A DNA stretch of 64,000 bases, from contig NZ_BMSF01000019.1 in the NCBI RefSeq assembly GCF_014649015.1, positions 62,001 through 126,000 of the forward strand, read 5' to 3'. The translations under genes were made by a program, and so were the position numbers. The notes beneath the pieces are model-generated. The model did not search any database, was not told where the DNA came from, and saw only the letters and a list, made by a program, of their open reading frames with translations. Each line of letters begins with the position of its first letter. Positions within the stretch are counted from its first letter, which is position 1. The stretch comes from Streptomyces narbonensis. Lineage in GTDB: Bacteria > Actinomycetota > Actinomycetes > Streptomycetales > Streptomycetaceae. Below, in pieces: positions 32,702-41,480 of the stretch.

Positions 32702-34861
32702 ATGGACAACCAGGAGCTCCGTGCCGAAGCCGATGCCATCCTCGCTGAGCTCGTCGGTGCGCCGGGAGGCTCGGCGCGGCTGCGGGAAGACCAGTGGCAG
32801 GCGGTGGCGGCCCTGGTGGAGGATCGCCGCCGGGCCCTGGTGGTGCAGCGGACCGGCTGGGGCAAGTCGGCCGTGTACTTCGTCGCCACGGCACTCCTGC
32901 GGCGGCGCGGCGCCGGCCCCACGGTGATCATCTCGCCGCTGCTCGCCCTGATGCGCAACCAGGTCGAGTCGGCCGCGCGGGCGGGCATCCAGGCACGCAC
33001 GATCAACTCGGCCAACCCGGAGGAGTGGAACACCATCTACGACGAGGTCGAGCGCGGCGAGACCGACGTCCTCCTCGTCAGCCCGGAGCGTCTCAACTCC
33101 GTCGACTTCCGGGAGCAGGTGCTCCCCAAACTGGCGGCGACGACCGGTCTCCTCGTGGTCGACGAGGCGCACTGCATCTCGGACTGGGGCCACGACTTCC
33201 GGCCCGACTACCGCAGGCTGCGGGCGATGCTCGCCGAGCTCGCCCCCGGCGTGCCGGTACTGGCCACCACCGCGACGGCCAACGCGCGCGTGACCGCGGA
33301 CGTGGCCGAGCAGCTGGGCACCGGGGCCGGTGAGGCCCTCGTGCTGCGCGGCCCGCTGGAGCGGGAGAGCCTGCGCCTGGGCGTGGTCGGGCTCCCGGAC
33401 GCCGCGCACCGACTGGCCTGGCTCGCCGAGCACCTGGACGAACTGCAGGGGTCGGGGATCATCTACGCCCTCACCGTGGCCGCCGCCGAGGAGGCGACCG
33501 CCTTCCTGCGGCAGCGCGGCTTCACGGTGGCCTCCTACACGGGGCGTACGGAGAACGCCGACCGGCTGCAGGCCGAGGTCGACCTTCAGGAGAACCGCGT
33601 CAAGGCCCTGGTCGCGACCTCGGCGCTCGGCATGGGCTTCGACAAGCCCGACCTCGGCTTCGTGGTGCACCTGGGGTCGCCGTCGTCCCCCATCGCCTAC
33701 TACCAGCAGGTCGGCCGTGCGGGACGTGGTGTCGAGCACGCCGACGTCCTCCTGCTGCCGGGCAAGGAGGACGAGGCGATCTGGCGCTACTTCGCCGATA
33801 CCGCCTTCCCCCCCGAGGCCCTGGTCCGGCAGACGCTCACGGCCCTCGCCGACGCGGGACGGCCGCTGTCCGTCCCGGCTCTGGAGGCGGCGGTGGATCT
33901 TCGCCGCACCCGGCTGGAGACCATGCTGAAGGTCCTCGACGTGGACGGGGCCGTCAAGCGGGTGAAGGGCGGCTGGACCTCCACCGGACAGCAGTGGACG
34001 TACGACGCCGAGCGGTACGCGTGGGTGGCGCGGCAGCGTGCGGCCGAACAGCAGGCCATGCGCGACTACGTGAGCACCTCCGGGTGCCGGATGGAGTTCC
34101 TGCGCCGGCAGCTCGACGACGAAGGGGCGGTGCCGTGCGGCCGCTGCGACAACTGCGCGGGGCCCTGGGCGGATTCCTCCGTCTCCTCGGAGACCCTGAC
34201 CGGAGCCACGAAGGAACTCGACCGTCCGGGCGTGGAGGTCGAGCCGCGCCGGATGTGGCCGACGGGGATGCCCGCACTGGGCGTCAACCTCAAGGGGCGC
34301 ATCCCCGCCGGAGAGCAGTGCTCCACCGGCCGCGCCCTGGGGCGGCTCTCGGACATCGGCTGGGGCAACCGACTGCGCCCCCTGCTCGCCGACAGCGCTC
34401 CCGACGGCCCGGTCCCCGACGACGTCCTGAAGGCCGCGGTGGCCGTCCTCGCCGACTGGGCGCGCTCCCCGGGCGGCTGGGCGCCGAACGTGCCGGACGC
34501 GTCTGCCCGGCCGGTGGGCGTCGTCGCCCTGCCGTCCCAGACCCGGCCACAGCTGGTCGGCTCCCTCGCCCAGGGGATCGCCACCATCGGACGCCTTCCG
34601 TTCCTGGGCACCCTGGGCTACACCGGGCCGGACGGCGCCCACGCGGCACGCCGCAGCAACTCCGCCCAGCGCCTCAGGGCCCTCTCCGGCGCTCTGACCG
34701 TCCCAGATGACCTGGCGGTCGCGCTGGCCGGAACTCCCGGGCCCGTCCTGCTCGTGGACGACTGCACCGACTCCGGCTGGACCCTCGCGGTCGCCGCCCG
34801 CCTGCTCCGCCAGGCCGGTGCCGAACAGGTCCTCCCGCTGGTCCTCGCCGCCGCCGGCTGA
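32702..34861 (+). CDS. recQ: RecQ-type DNA helicase with C-terminal phosphoribosyltransferase-like domain
   Basis: This is a 719-residue RecQ helicase. Q-motif-like LREDQWQAV, Walker A RTGWGKSA, DEAHCISDWGHDFRPDYRRL, and motifs V-VI (TSALGMGFDKPDL, QVGRAGRG) are intact. The RecQ zinc site is CRMEFLRRQLDDEGAVPCGRCDNC at about 460-485. No HRDC domain follows. Instead the last 170 residues end in NSAQRLRALSGAL and VLLVDDCTDSGWTL, the latter matching the PRPP-binding loop of ComF-like phosphoribosyltransferases (hydrophobic strand, then DD.T.(S/T)G.T). The helicase assignment is secure; the fused domain is inferred from motif pattern. ATG 32702 begins just before the conserved N-terminus. Confidence 0.88.
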   Translation: MDNQELRAEADAILAELVGAPGGSARLREDQWQAVAALVEDRRRALVVQRTGWGKSAVYFVATALLRRRGAGPTVIISPLLALMRNQVESAARAGIQARTINSANPEEWNTIYDEVERGETDVLLVSPERLNSVDFREQVLPKLAATTGLLVVDEAHCISDWGHDFRPDYRRLRAMLAELAPGVPVLATTATANARVTADVAEQLGTGAGEALVLRGPLERESLRLGVVGLPDAAHRLAWLAEHLDELQGSGIIYALTVAAAEEATAFLRQRGFTVASYTGRTENADRLQAEVDLQENRVKALVATSALGMGFDKPDLGFVVHLGSPSSPIAYYQQVGRAGRGVEHADVLLLPGKEDEAIWRYFADTAFPPEALVRQTLTALADAGRPLSVPALEAAVDLRRTRLETMLKVLDVDGAVKRVKGGWTSTGQQWTYDAERYAWVARQRAAEQQAMRDYVSTSGCRMEFLRRQLDDEGAVPCGRCDNCAGPWADSSVSSETLTGATKELDRPGVEVEPRRMWPTGMPALGVNLKGRIPAGEQCSTGRALGRLSDIGWGNRLRPLLADSAPDGPVPDDVLKAAVAVLADWARSPGGWAPNVPDASARPVGVVALPSQTRPQLVGSLAQGIATIGRLPFLGTLGYTGPDGAHAARRSNSAQRLRALSGALTVPDDLAVALAGTPGPVLLVDDCTDSGWTLAVAARLLRQAGAEQVLPLVLAAAG

Positions 34862-34936
34862 CCCCGGACGCACCGTCTCACACACCGTCAGACAGTCGCG
34901 AGCGTAAGGGATTCGGAGCCCCTCCGCTGTCGGCCC

Positions 34937-34945
34937 TGTGGACAA
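34937..34945 (-). promoter_or_regulatory. DnaA box (reverse)
   Basis: TGTGGACAA is the reverse complement of TTGTCCACA, the Streptomyces DnaA-box consensus. It forms an inverted pair with the box at 34979. Confidence 0.6.
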
Positions 34946-34978
34946 CTCCGCGGGGCCGACGGTTCCGCGTTCGGGGAG

Positions 34979-34987
34979 TTATCCACA
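34979..34987 (+). promoter_or_regulatory. DnaA box (forward)
   Basis: TTATCCACA is the classical DnaA consensus. It faces the 34937 box across 33 bases, with matching flanks (CTCC/GGAG) that extend the inverted repeat to about 14 bases per arm. It lies upstream of the DUF4192 gene. Confidence 0.65.
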
Positions 34988-35027
34988 GGGGTTTCGCGAT
35001 TCGGTAGATCACGAGACCGTCGTGACC

Positions 35028-36401
35028 ATGAACGCGAATCACCACGAAACCAGCGGATCGTCCCGTGGCCGGCGGATCACTCTGCGCGGCCCTGCGGAAC
35101 TGGCCGACGCCCTGCCCTACATGCTGGGCTTCCACCCCACCGACTCCGTCGTCCTGGTCGGCCTCCACGGCGAGCACGGCCGCTTCGGCGGCCGGGTCAG
35201 GCTCGGCATCCCGCGCTCACCCCGCGAATGGGCGTCCACGGCGGACCACCTCGCCGAGTGCCTCGTCGAGAGCAGCGAGCGGAACGGCGACCGGCCGGAC
35301 GGGATCGTCGTCTTCCTGTGCCAGGACCCGGAGCCCGGCGAGACCGGCGGCAGGGTCGTGGAGCGACTGCGCCCCTTCGCGCAGCGGCTGCGAACCGCCT
35401 GCGGCGCCCTCGACATCCCCGTCTACGAAGTCCTCTGCATCTCCGACGGGTTGTACTTCTCCTACTGCTGCCCCGACGACCGGTGCTGCCCGCCGGGCGG
35501 GACGCCCATGGGGCTCGTCGGCACCTCGGTGGCAGCGGCGACCGCCGCGTACGCAGGAATCCAGGTACGAGGCTCGCTGCGTGACATGGAGGCCCGGCTC
35601 AAACCCCAGGGCGCACCCGTGGACGAGCCGCAGCGCGCCGCCCTCGACGCGGCCGCCGCCTCGATCGTGCCCCGGATCCTCGAAGGCCCGCCCGGTCAGG
35701 GACGGGAAGAGGTGCGCGAGACGACGCTGCGCACCGCCCGCGAGATCATGCGCCGCTTCGCCGGCCCGGAGGCCCGCACACGGCCTTCCGGCGGGGTGGC
35801 GGCGGCCGACGCGGCCGACGACGCCCTGATCGGTACGGAGGAGGCCGCCGCGGTCATCCTCGGGCTCCAGGACCGGGCCACCCGGGACCGCGCCGCCGAA
35901 TGGATGGAGGGCTGGGAGGGCACCGCCGCCCTGCGGCTCTGGCGGGTCCTGGCCCGCCGCTGCGTCACCCCGTACCAGGAGCACGCCGCCGCGCCGCTCA
36001 CCCTGGCGGGCTGGACGGCCTGGTCCACGGGCGACGAGCCGACCGCCCGGGTCGCCCTGGGCCTGGCCCTCGACGCCGACCCCGAGTACGTCTTCGCCCG
36101 ACTGCTGCACCAGGCCTGCAACGAAGGACTGGACCCCGAGTCGCTGCGCTCCTGCCTGAGGAGCGAGAGGGACTCCCGAGCCACGGCGGAGCAGGCCCCT
36201 CCCGCCTCCGGGCGGCGTGCCGCGACCCGGACCCCCGCCCGCCCCCAACCCGCGCGGCTCAGCCTCAGGAAGCCCGGACGGCAGACCGGCGGGGAGCGCA
36301 GGGCACCGGCCGGCGTCCGGCCGAGCGGCCCGGCCACCGGCAGGCCGAGGAGCGCTGCCCCGCGCCCCGGCGGGCAGCGCGGCAGCAGGAGCGGCCGATG
36401 A
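35028..36401 (+). CDS. DUF4192 domain protein
   Basis: This is a 457-residue actinobacterial protein. The DUF4192 region spans roughly 15-375, beginning ITLRGPAELADALPYMLGFHPTDSVVLVGLHG, and contains PVYEVLCISDGLYFSYCCPDDRCCPPGGTPM with a Cys cluster. WRVLARRCVTPYQEHAAAPLTLAGWTAW ends the domain, followed by helical repeats typical of the family. The last 75 residues are Arg/Pro/Gly-rich. Function of the family is unknown. ATG 35028 is given; GTG 35022 is equally possible. Two facing DnaA boxes lie just upstream. Confidence 0.85.
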   Translation: MNANHHETSGSSRGRRITLRGPAELADALPYMLGFHPTDSVVLVGLHGEHGRFGGRVRLGIPRSPREWASTADHLAECLVESSERNGDRPDGIVVFLCQDPEPGETGGRVVERLRPFAQRLRTACGALDIPVYEVLCISDGLYFSYCCPDDRCCPPGGTPMGLVGTSVAAATAAYAGIQVRGSLRDMEARLKPQGAPVDEPQRAALDAAAASIVPRILEGPPGQGREEVRETTLRTAREIMRRFAGPEARTRPSGGVAAADAADDALIGTEEAAAVILGLQDRATRDRAAEWMEGWEGTAALRLWRVLARRCVTPYQEHAAAPLTLAGWTAWSTGDEPTARVALGLALDADPEYVFARLLHQACNEGLDPESLRSCLRSERDSRATAEQAPPASGRRAATRTPARPQPARLSLRKPGRQTGGERRAPAGVRPSGPATGRPRSAAPRPGGQRGSRSGR

Positions 36402-36516
36402 CGACCGTGACCCGGCCGCCCGCGCGCGCGTTCAGCTCTCTGGCGGAGTCGGACGCACCGTCCCGCCGACACCGTGCCGGCCGCCCGGACCGTACAGAGA
36501 GCACCCCACACCCGCC

Positions 36517-38592
36517 ATGGCCCTCAGCCCCGTCCCGGCCCCCGGACGCCCCGCAGGACACCCCATGGGGTCCCCGCACGGACACCCGTCCGCCGCGGGT
36601 GCCACGCCCCCACGGGCGGTGCGGCCGGGCGAACTGCCCTCGGTGCACGCTGCCCTCCTCTGTGTGGCCCTGCCCGCCCTCGCCGTCTGCGCCGAGCACG
36701 GCCAGCTCACGGGAGACGGACCCGAGGGCGTGTACGCGGCGGGACGACGCCTCCTGTCCCGGTGCGTCCTGCGGGTGGCGGGGCGCGAACCCCTCGCGCT
36801 CCAGGGCCGGATGGCGGCCGCCGACCGGGCCGTCTTCCTCGGGGTCCTGCGCGTCCCCGGGGACGCGGGACCCGATCCCGGGCTCGCCGTCGAGCGCTCG
36901 CGAGGAGCCGACGGAAGCGAGCGCATCACCCTGCGCAACGCGACCGCCCGCACCCTCCGCTTCCCCGTGGAGATCGCTCTGGGCACGGACCTCGCGGACC
37001 TGGGCGCGGTGGCGTCCGGCCGGACGGGACCCGAACTCGTTCCGAGCGTCCACGGCACCGGACTGCGCTGGACCGCGGGCGACGGCCGGTCCGTCGCCGT
37101 CACCGCGGACCCGCCGCCCACGGACTCCCTGGCGGCGGCCGGTGTGCTCCGATGGGAGGCCGAGCTGGCGCCCGGCGCGCCGTTCACGATCCGACTGCAG
37201 GTACGCGGCGACCGGGCGGCCGGCTCCGGCGCCCCCTCGGGAGGCGGCGCAGGACGACCCGGCGGCCACCTCCTTGCCGAGGCACGGGCAGAGGGCGACG
37301 ACCCGCGCCCGGGAGAGCTGCTCAGTGCCTCTGTCGAGGACCTGCGGGCGCTCCTTCAGCGGGACCCCGTCCACCCCGCAGACGTCCATCTCGCGGCCGG
37401 CGTCCCCTGGCGCTGCGGACCGGTCACCGCCGAGGCCCTCTGGGCGGCCCGCATGGCCCTCCCCCTCGGCACCCGGCTGGCCGCGACCACGCTCCGGGCA
37501 CTGGGCCGCACCCAGCTCCAGGGCACCGGACCGGACTCCGGACGCCTCCCCGGCCCCCTCCGGGACGCGGGCCCGCACCTCCCGCCCCGCTGCACCGGCG
37601 TCGAGGCCACGCTCGCCTTTCCGGTCGTACTCGCGGAGGCCCGCCGCTGGGGGCTGCCCGCGGCCGACCTGGAGGAGCTGCTTCCCGTGGCCGAGCGATG
37701 CCTCGGCTGGCTGCGCCGCACGGCCGCCCCCAGCGGCTTCGTGCCCGACCCGGGGCCCGCCGGGCCCTGGCGGGCCGAGACCCAGGCCCACGCGCACCGG
37801 GCGGCCCTGCTCGGCGCCGACCTGCTCGACGCCTGCGGGCGGCCTGGAGGGGACGCCCTGCGCGACGCCGCGCGAGCACTGCGTGAGCGGTTCCGGCGCG
37901 ACTTCTGGCTCGACGACCGGGCAGGGGGCCGGCCCGCCGTCGCCCGCGCTCCGGACGGCCGGATCTGGTCCCCACTGGGTGGCTGGGCGGCGCATCTGCT
38001 CGACACCGGGCTGTTGGGCGGTGGCCGGTGCGCCCAGGGCCTGCTGGACAGGGCGGAGACCGAGCAGCTGGCCAGACTGCTCGCCACCCCCGCCCTCGAC
38101 TCCGGCTGGGGGCTGCGCGGACTGGGAACCAAGGAGCCCGGCCACAACCCCTTCGGGCACCGGGCCGGCGCGGTCCGGGTGCACGAGACGGCGGTCGCCG
38201 TGGCCGGTCTGGCCGCCGCCGGCCACGAGAGGGAGGCCGCCTCCCTGCTGCGCGGCCTGCTCGACGCCGCGGCGGCCTTCGGGTACCGGCTCCCCGAGAT
38301 GTACGCCGGGGAGCAGCGGACGACAGGAGCGCGTCCGGTGCCGCACCCGGCCGCGTGCAGACCGGCGGCCGTCGCCGCGGCCGGAGCGGTCCAGGCGCTC
38401 CTCGCCCTTGCCGGGATCCGCCCCGACGTGCCGGGGCGCTCCGTCTCGGTTCACCCCATGCCCTCGGCACCGCTCGGAGCGATCCGGCTGTCGGGACTCG
38501 TGGTGGCCGGCGAGCCCTTCGGCGTGCGGGTCGGCAGGCTCGGTCTCGGTATGGTCGAGGAGGCCGCAGAGGGCCTTCAACTGGGGGTGTGA
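36517..38592 (+). CDS. glycogen-debranching-type N-terminal domain protein
   Basis: This is a 691-residue protein resembling the N-terminal domain of amylo-alpha-1,6-glucosidase-type debranching enzymes (residues about 45-240, LPALAVCAEHGQLTGDGPEGVYAAGRRLLSRCVLRVAGREPL). It is followed by an alpha/alpha-barrel-like region with repeated helices (VHETAVAVAGLAAAGHEREAASLLRGLLDAAAAFGYRLPEMYAG). Sugar hydrolysis is possible, but I cannot identify catalytic acids with confidence. ATG 36517 is the likely start; there is no strong ribosome-binding site, and the first 40 residues are Pro/His/Gly-rich. It ends 109 bases before the NUDIX gene start. Confidence 0.75.
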   Translation: MALSPVPAPGRPAGHPMGSPHGHPSAAGATPPRAVRPGELPSVHAALLCVALPALAVCAEHGQLTGDGPEGVYAAGRRLLSRCVLRVAGREPLALQGRMAAADRAVFLGVLRVPGDAGPDPGLAVERSRGADGSERITLRNATARTLRFPVEIALGTDLADLGAVASGRTGPELVPSVHGTGLRWTAGDGRSVAVTADPPPTDSLAAAGVLRWEAELAPGAPFTIRLQVRGDRAAGSGAPSGGGAGRPGGHLLAEARAEGDDPRPGELLSASVEDLRALLQRDPVHPADVHLAAGVPWRCGPVTAEALWAARMALPLGTRLAATTLRALGRTQLQGTGPDSGRLPGPLRDAGPHLPPRCTGVEATLAFPVVLAEARRWGLPAADLEELLPVAERCLGWLRRTAAPSGFVPDPGPAGPWRAETQAHAHRAALLGADLLDACGRPGGDALRDAARALRERFRRDFWLDDRAGGRPAVARAPDGRIWSPLGGWAAHLLDTGLLGGGRCAQGLLDRAETEQLARLLATPALDSGWGLRGLGTKEPGHNPFGHRAGAVRVHETAVAVAGLAAAGHEREAASLLRGLLDAAAAFGYRLPEMYAGEQRTTGARPVPHPAACRPAAVAAAGAVQALLALAGIRPDVPGRSVSVHPMPSAPLGAIRLSGLVVAGEPFGVRVGRLGLGMVEEAAEGLQLGV

Positions 38593-38673
38593 CGGGATGC
38601 CGGGCGCAGACACGACGGAAGCTTCGCGGAGCGGCGAAGAAGTCGTCGCCGATCCTTCCGCGGGGCGTGTTTA

Positions 38674-38688
38674 TCGTCAGGGAGACGA
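38674..38688. promoter_or_regulatory. candidate operator upstream of the NUDIX regulator
   Basis: TCGTC-AGGGA-GACGA is a perfect five-base-arm palindrome that ends two bases before the TATGAT -10 of the downstream gene. It could be an autoregulatory site. The arms are short, so the call is tentative. Confidence 0.4.
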
Positions 38689-38689
38689 C

Positions 38690-38695
38690 TATGAT
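38690..38695 (+). promoter_or_regulatory. -10 element, probable leaderless transcript
   Basis: TATGAT is close to the ideal TATAAT and ends six bases before ATG 38702. No Shine-Dalgarno intervenes. An RNA starting at the ATG is expected. Confidence 0.6.
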
Positions 38696-38701
38696 CGCGG
38701 C

Positions 38702-39511
38702 ATGTCTCCCTACGACCCGTCGGCCTATCCGCCTTTCGCTGTCACCGTCGATCTGGTCGTGCTCACCGTGCGGCGCCATGCGCTCTGCACCTTGATCGTG
38801 AAGAGAGGGGAAGCGCCGTTCCAGGGACGGTGGGCACTCCCCGGCGGCTTCGTCCGCGAGGGCGAGGACCTCGGCGCCGCGGCCGCCCGCGAGCTGGTCG
38901 AGGAGACCGGACTCCGCGCCCACGACCCGGGCGATCCGCCGCCCGTACCGGGCAACGGGGCGCACCTGGAACAGCTGGCCACCTACGGGGCTCCCGACCG
39001 CGATCCGCGCATGCGGGTGGTCAGCGTCGCGCACCTGGCGCTTGCCCCGGACCTGCCCGCGCCACGGGCAGGCGGCGACGCGAACAGCGCCCGGTGGGCC
39101 ACGGTCGGGGAGCTGCTCGGCGAGGACGGACCCGTCGGTGACGAGGAGGCCATGGGTGAGGGAAGCGACCGTGAGGGAGGGCTGGGCGGGGGAGCCGAGC
39201 CGCTCGCCTTCGACCACGCCCAGATCCTCGCCGACGGAGTGGAGCGGGCCCGCTCCAAGATCGAGTACTCCTCCCTTGCCACCGCCTTCTGCCCGCCGGA
39301 GTTCACGGTCGGAGAGCTGCGGCGCGTCTACGAAGCCGTCTGGGGCGTAGCCCTCGACCCGCGCAACTTTCATCGCAAGGTGACCGGCACGCCCGGCTTC
39401 CTGGTCCCGGCCGGCGGCACCACGACCCGTCAGGGAGGCCGTCCCGCCCAGCTCTTCAGAGCAGGTGGAGCCACCCTTCTCAACCCGCCGATGCTGCGCC
39501 CCGAGGTCTGA
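38702..39511 (+). CDS. NrtR-type NUDIX-domain transcriptional regulator
   Basis: This is a 269-residue protein with a NUDIX domain (about 10-150) followed by a winged helix (about 185-265, EFTVGELRRVYEAVWGVALDPRNFHRKV). NrtR proteins repress NAD metabolism genes and bind ADP-ribose derivatives through the NUDIX domain. The NUDIX box is intact here (GGFVREGEDLGAAAARELV then EETGL), whereas in many NrtR it is degraded. That leaves open a catalytic ADP-ribose pyrophosphatase role. ATG 38702 is chosen from its leaderless promoter and the conserved start SAYPPFAVTVDLVVLTV; an in-frame ATG at 38597 would place the promoter inside the gene. Confidence 0.85.
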   Translation: MSPYDPSAYPPFAVTVDLVVLTVRRHALCTLIVKRGEAPFQGRWALPGGFVREGEDLGAAAARELVEETGLRAHDPGDPPPVPGNGAHLEQLATYGAPDRDPRMRVVSVAHLALAPDLPAPRAGGDANSARWATVGELLGEDGPVGDEEAMGEGSDREGGLGGGAEPLAFDHAQILADGVERARSKIEYSSLATAFCPPEFTVGELRRVYEAVWGVALDPRNFHRKVTGTPGFLVPAGGTTTRQGGRPAQLFRAGGATLLNPPMLRPEV

Positions 39512-39568
39512 CCGGCCCGGCAGCCCGGCATCCACGGCGCCAACCCTGCGCCGAAAGTCCGAAATGTA

Positions 39569-39591
39569 GCGTTATCTTGCTGCGATAGCGC
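39569..39591. promoter_or_regulatory. imperfect inverted repeat upstream of the ABC gene
   Basis: GCGTTATC and GATAGCGC form eight-base arms with one mismatch across seven bases, in an AT-rich patch 42 bases before the ABC gene start. It may be an operator or part of the promoter. Confidence 0.4.
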
Positions 39592-39632
39592 CGCCCTGCC
39601 GCGGAGCGGTGTCACCTACCGCGAGAGAAGCG

Positions 39633-41438
39633 ATGCTCCAGGCAATCGGACTGACCAGCACTCCCCGCCGCGATCGCACGCCCGCCGTGGACGATCTGAC
39701 CTTCGAGGCGCGGCCCGGGGCCGTGACCGCGCTCCTCGGCCCCCCGGGCTCCGGCAAGACCACCGCGCTCCGGCTCATGCTCGACCTCGAGCCGGGCCGG
39801 GGGATCACGTACTTCCGGGGCCGCCCGCTGCACGGCGTGGCCCATCCGGCGCGCGAGGTCGGCGTGCTCCTCGGCGACGTCCCCGGCCACCCCTCCCGCA
39901 CGCTCCGCGGGCAGCTGCGGATGCTCGCCGCCGCCGCCGGAACCCCCCGCGCGCGGGCCGGTGAAGTGCTGCGGTCCGTCGGTCTCGCGGGTCTCGAACG
40001 CCGGCGAATCGGCACCCTTCCCCTCGGGGCGGAGCGTCGACTCGGCCTGGCGTGCGCGCTGTTGGGCACCCCGCACGCCCTGCTGCTGGACGAGCCGGGC
40101 GCCGGTCTCTCCGTCACCGAGAGCGCATGGGTATACGAGCTCTTGCGCGCACACGCCGCCGGCGGGGGAACCGTGCTGTACACGACACAGGACCCCAAGG
40201 ACGCGGCCCGCAATGCCGACAGGGTCGTCACCCTCGACCGCGGCCGGGTCGTCGCCGACCAGGAAGGTACGGAGTTCGCGCGCACCCGGCTGCGACCCCG
40301 CGTCGCCGTTCGCACCCCGCACGTCGCGCGCCTGGCCGCAGCGGTGACCCAGGAGGCGAGGGCCGCCCGCCGGCCGGTCGAGGTGGTGGCGGAGAACGGC
40401 AACCTGCTGTCGGTCTACGGCACCGACTGCGCCGCCGTCGGCGACACCGCGTTCCGGCACGGCGTCGTGGTCCACCGCCTCGCCGACGAGACCGGCGACA
40501 CGGCCCCCGCGCCCCGAGCCCCGGAGGACGGCGCGTCCGTGCGTGACGCCTCCGGGCAGGACCCTTCCCGGGGGTCGGTCCCGCCCTCCCGGGACGCGGA
40601 GCGGGCATCCGGCCACACCGCGCTCGGCGAACCGGCCGAGGGGAGGGCCCGTGCGCGGAAACCTGCGCGCTCGCCCTCGCGCCCCCTGCGGTACGAACTC
40701 CACCGGCTCGTCGGCGTGCCGAGCACGGCGCTCGTCGTGGCGGTGGTCCTGCTCGTTTCCATGACCCTCGCCCTGCTCCTCGCGCGCGGAGGGGCGGTCG
40801 CGCTGCCCGTCGTCCTCGCCGGCTGGCCGACGATCTCCCCGCTGCCGCCAGCCGCCCTCGGCGCGGGCCTGATCGGCGCCTTCTCCTTCGGCGAGGAGTA
40901 CCGCTACCCCGCGCTCACCGCCGGCCGCGGCACCGTGCCCCGACGGCTCGGCCTGCTGCTCGCCAAGCTCGTCGTGGCGGCGGCCGTCGCCCTCGGTCTC
41001 GGGGTGCTCGTCGCGGCGGCGGACCTGGGGGCCCTCAGGCTCGTCTACGGCGCAGAGTTGATTCCCGTACCAGCCAACTGGCCTTCGCTCTGCGCGAGTT
41101 GGCTGGGGCTGCTCGTCGGGTGCGCCTGGGCGGGGGTGCTGGGCGCCGGGGTCTTCCGGGCCGCCGCCGCCGGTGTGGCAGCGGTCCTCGCCGTGCCCGT
41201 GGCCTTCGTCCCGCTCCTGCAGGTGGTGCTCGCCGGTCCGTCGGTGCGCTCGGTCGCCGGACTGCCGGCGCGGTTGCGTGAGATCGCCGGTCCGCAGTGG
41301 TCCCCGGGTATGGATCGGTGGTTGGCGGGGGCGCTGCGGGTGGTCGGACAGCCCGCGGGGGTGGCGCTCTCGCTGGTGTTGACGGGCCTGCTCTGTGCCT
41401 ATGTGTTCACCGGGCTTCGCCGGAGGGCCCGTTGGTGA
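39633..41438 (+). CDS. ABC transporter with ATPase fused to its permease
   Basis: This is a single 601-residue polypeptide. The N-terminal ABC ATPase (1-215) has Walker A LLGPPGSGKTTALRL, Walker B ALLLDEPGAGLSV and a His/Gln-loop region (TTQDPKDAARNADRVV). The usual LSGGQ signature is replaced by LPLGAERR. A charged Arg/Ala/Glu linker follows (about 290-350). The C-terminal membrane part has about six helices, starting STALVVAVVLLVSMTLALLLARGG and ending VALSLVLTGLLCAYVFTGL. It resembles bacteriocin/drug-type ABC-2 exporters with the domains fused. Substrate unknown. GAGAGAAG precedes ATG 39633. It lies just upstream of whiH. Confidence 0.85.
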   Translation: MLQAIGLTSTPRRDRTPAVDDLTFEARPGAVTALLGPPGSGKTTALRLMLDLEPGRGITYFRGRPLHGVAHPAREVGVLLGDVPGHPSRTLRGQLRMLAAAAGTPRARAGEVLRSVGLAGLERRRIGTLPLGAERRLGLACALLGTPHALLLDEPGAGLSVTESAWVYELLRAHAAGGGTVLYTTQDPKDAARNADRVVTLDRGRVVADQEGTEFARTRLRPRVAVRTPHVARLAAAVTQEARAARRPVEVVAENGNLLSVYGTDCAAVGDTAFRHGVVVHRLADETGDTAPAPRAPEDGASVRDASGQDPSRGSVPPSRDAERASGHTALGEPAEGRARARKPARSPSRPLRYELHRLVGVPSTALVVAVVLLVSMTLALLLARGGAVALPVVLAGWPTISPLPPAALGAGLIGAFSFGEEYRYPALTAGRGTVPRRLGLLLAKLVVAAAVALGLGVLVAAADLGALRLVYGAELIPVPANWPSLCASWLGLLVGCAWAGVLGAGVFRAAAAGVAAVLAVPVAFVPLLQVVLAGPSVRSVAGLPARLREIAGPQWSPGMDRWLAGALRVVGQPAGVALSLVLTGLLCAYVFTGLRRRARW

Positions 41439-41480
41439 TCGCTCTCGGATCGAAAGATTCCGCTTTCCGGGCAACTCCCT

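Noticed and set aside
38597..38701. An earlier ATG start for the NUDIX regulator
   Set aside because: It would put the TATGAT promoter and palindrome inside the coding region and add a non-conserved leader.
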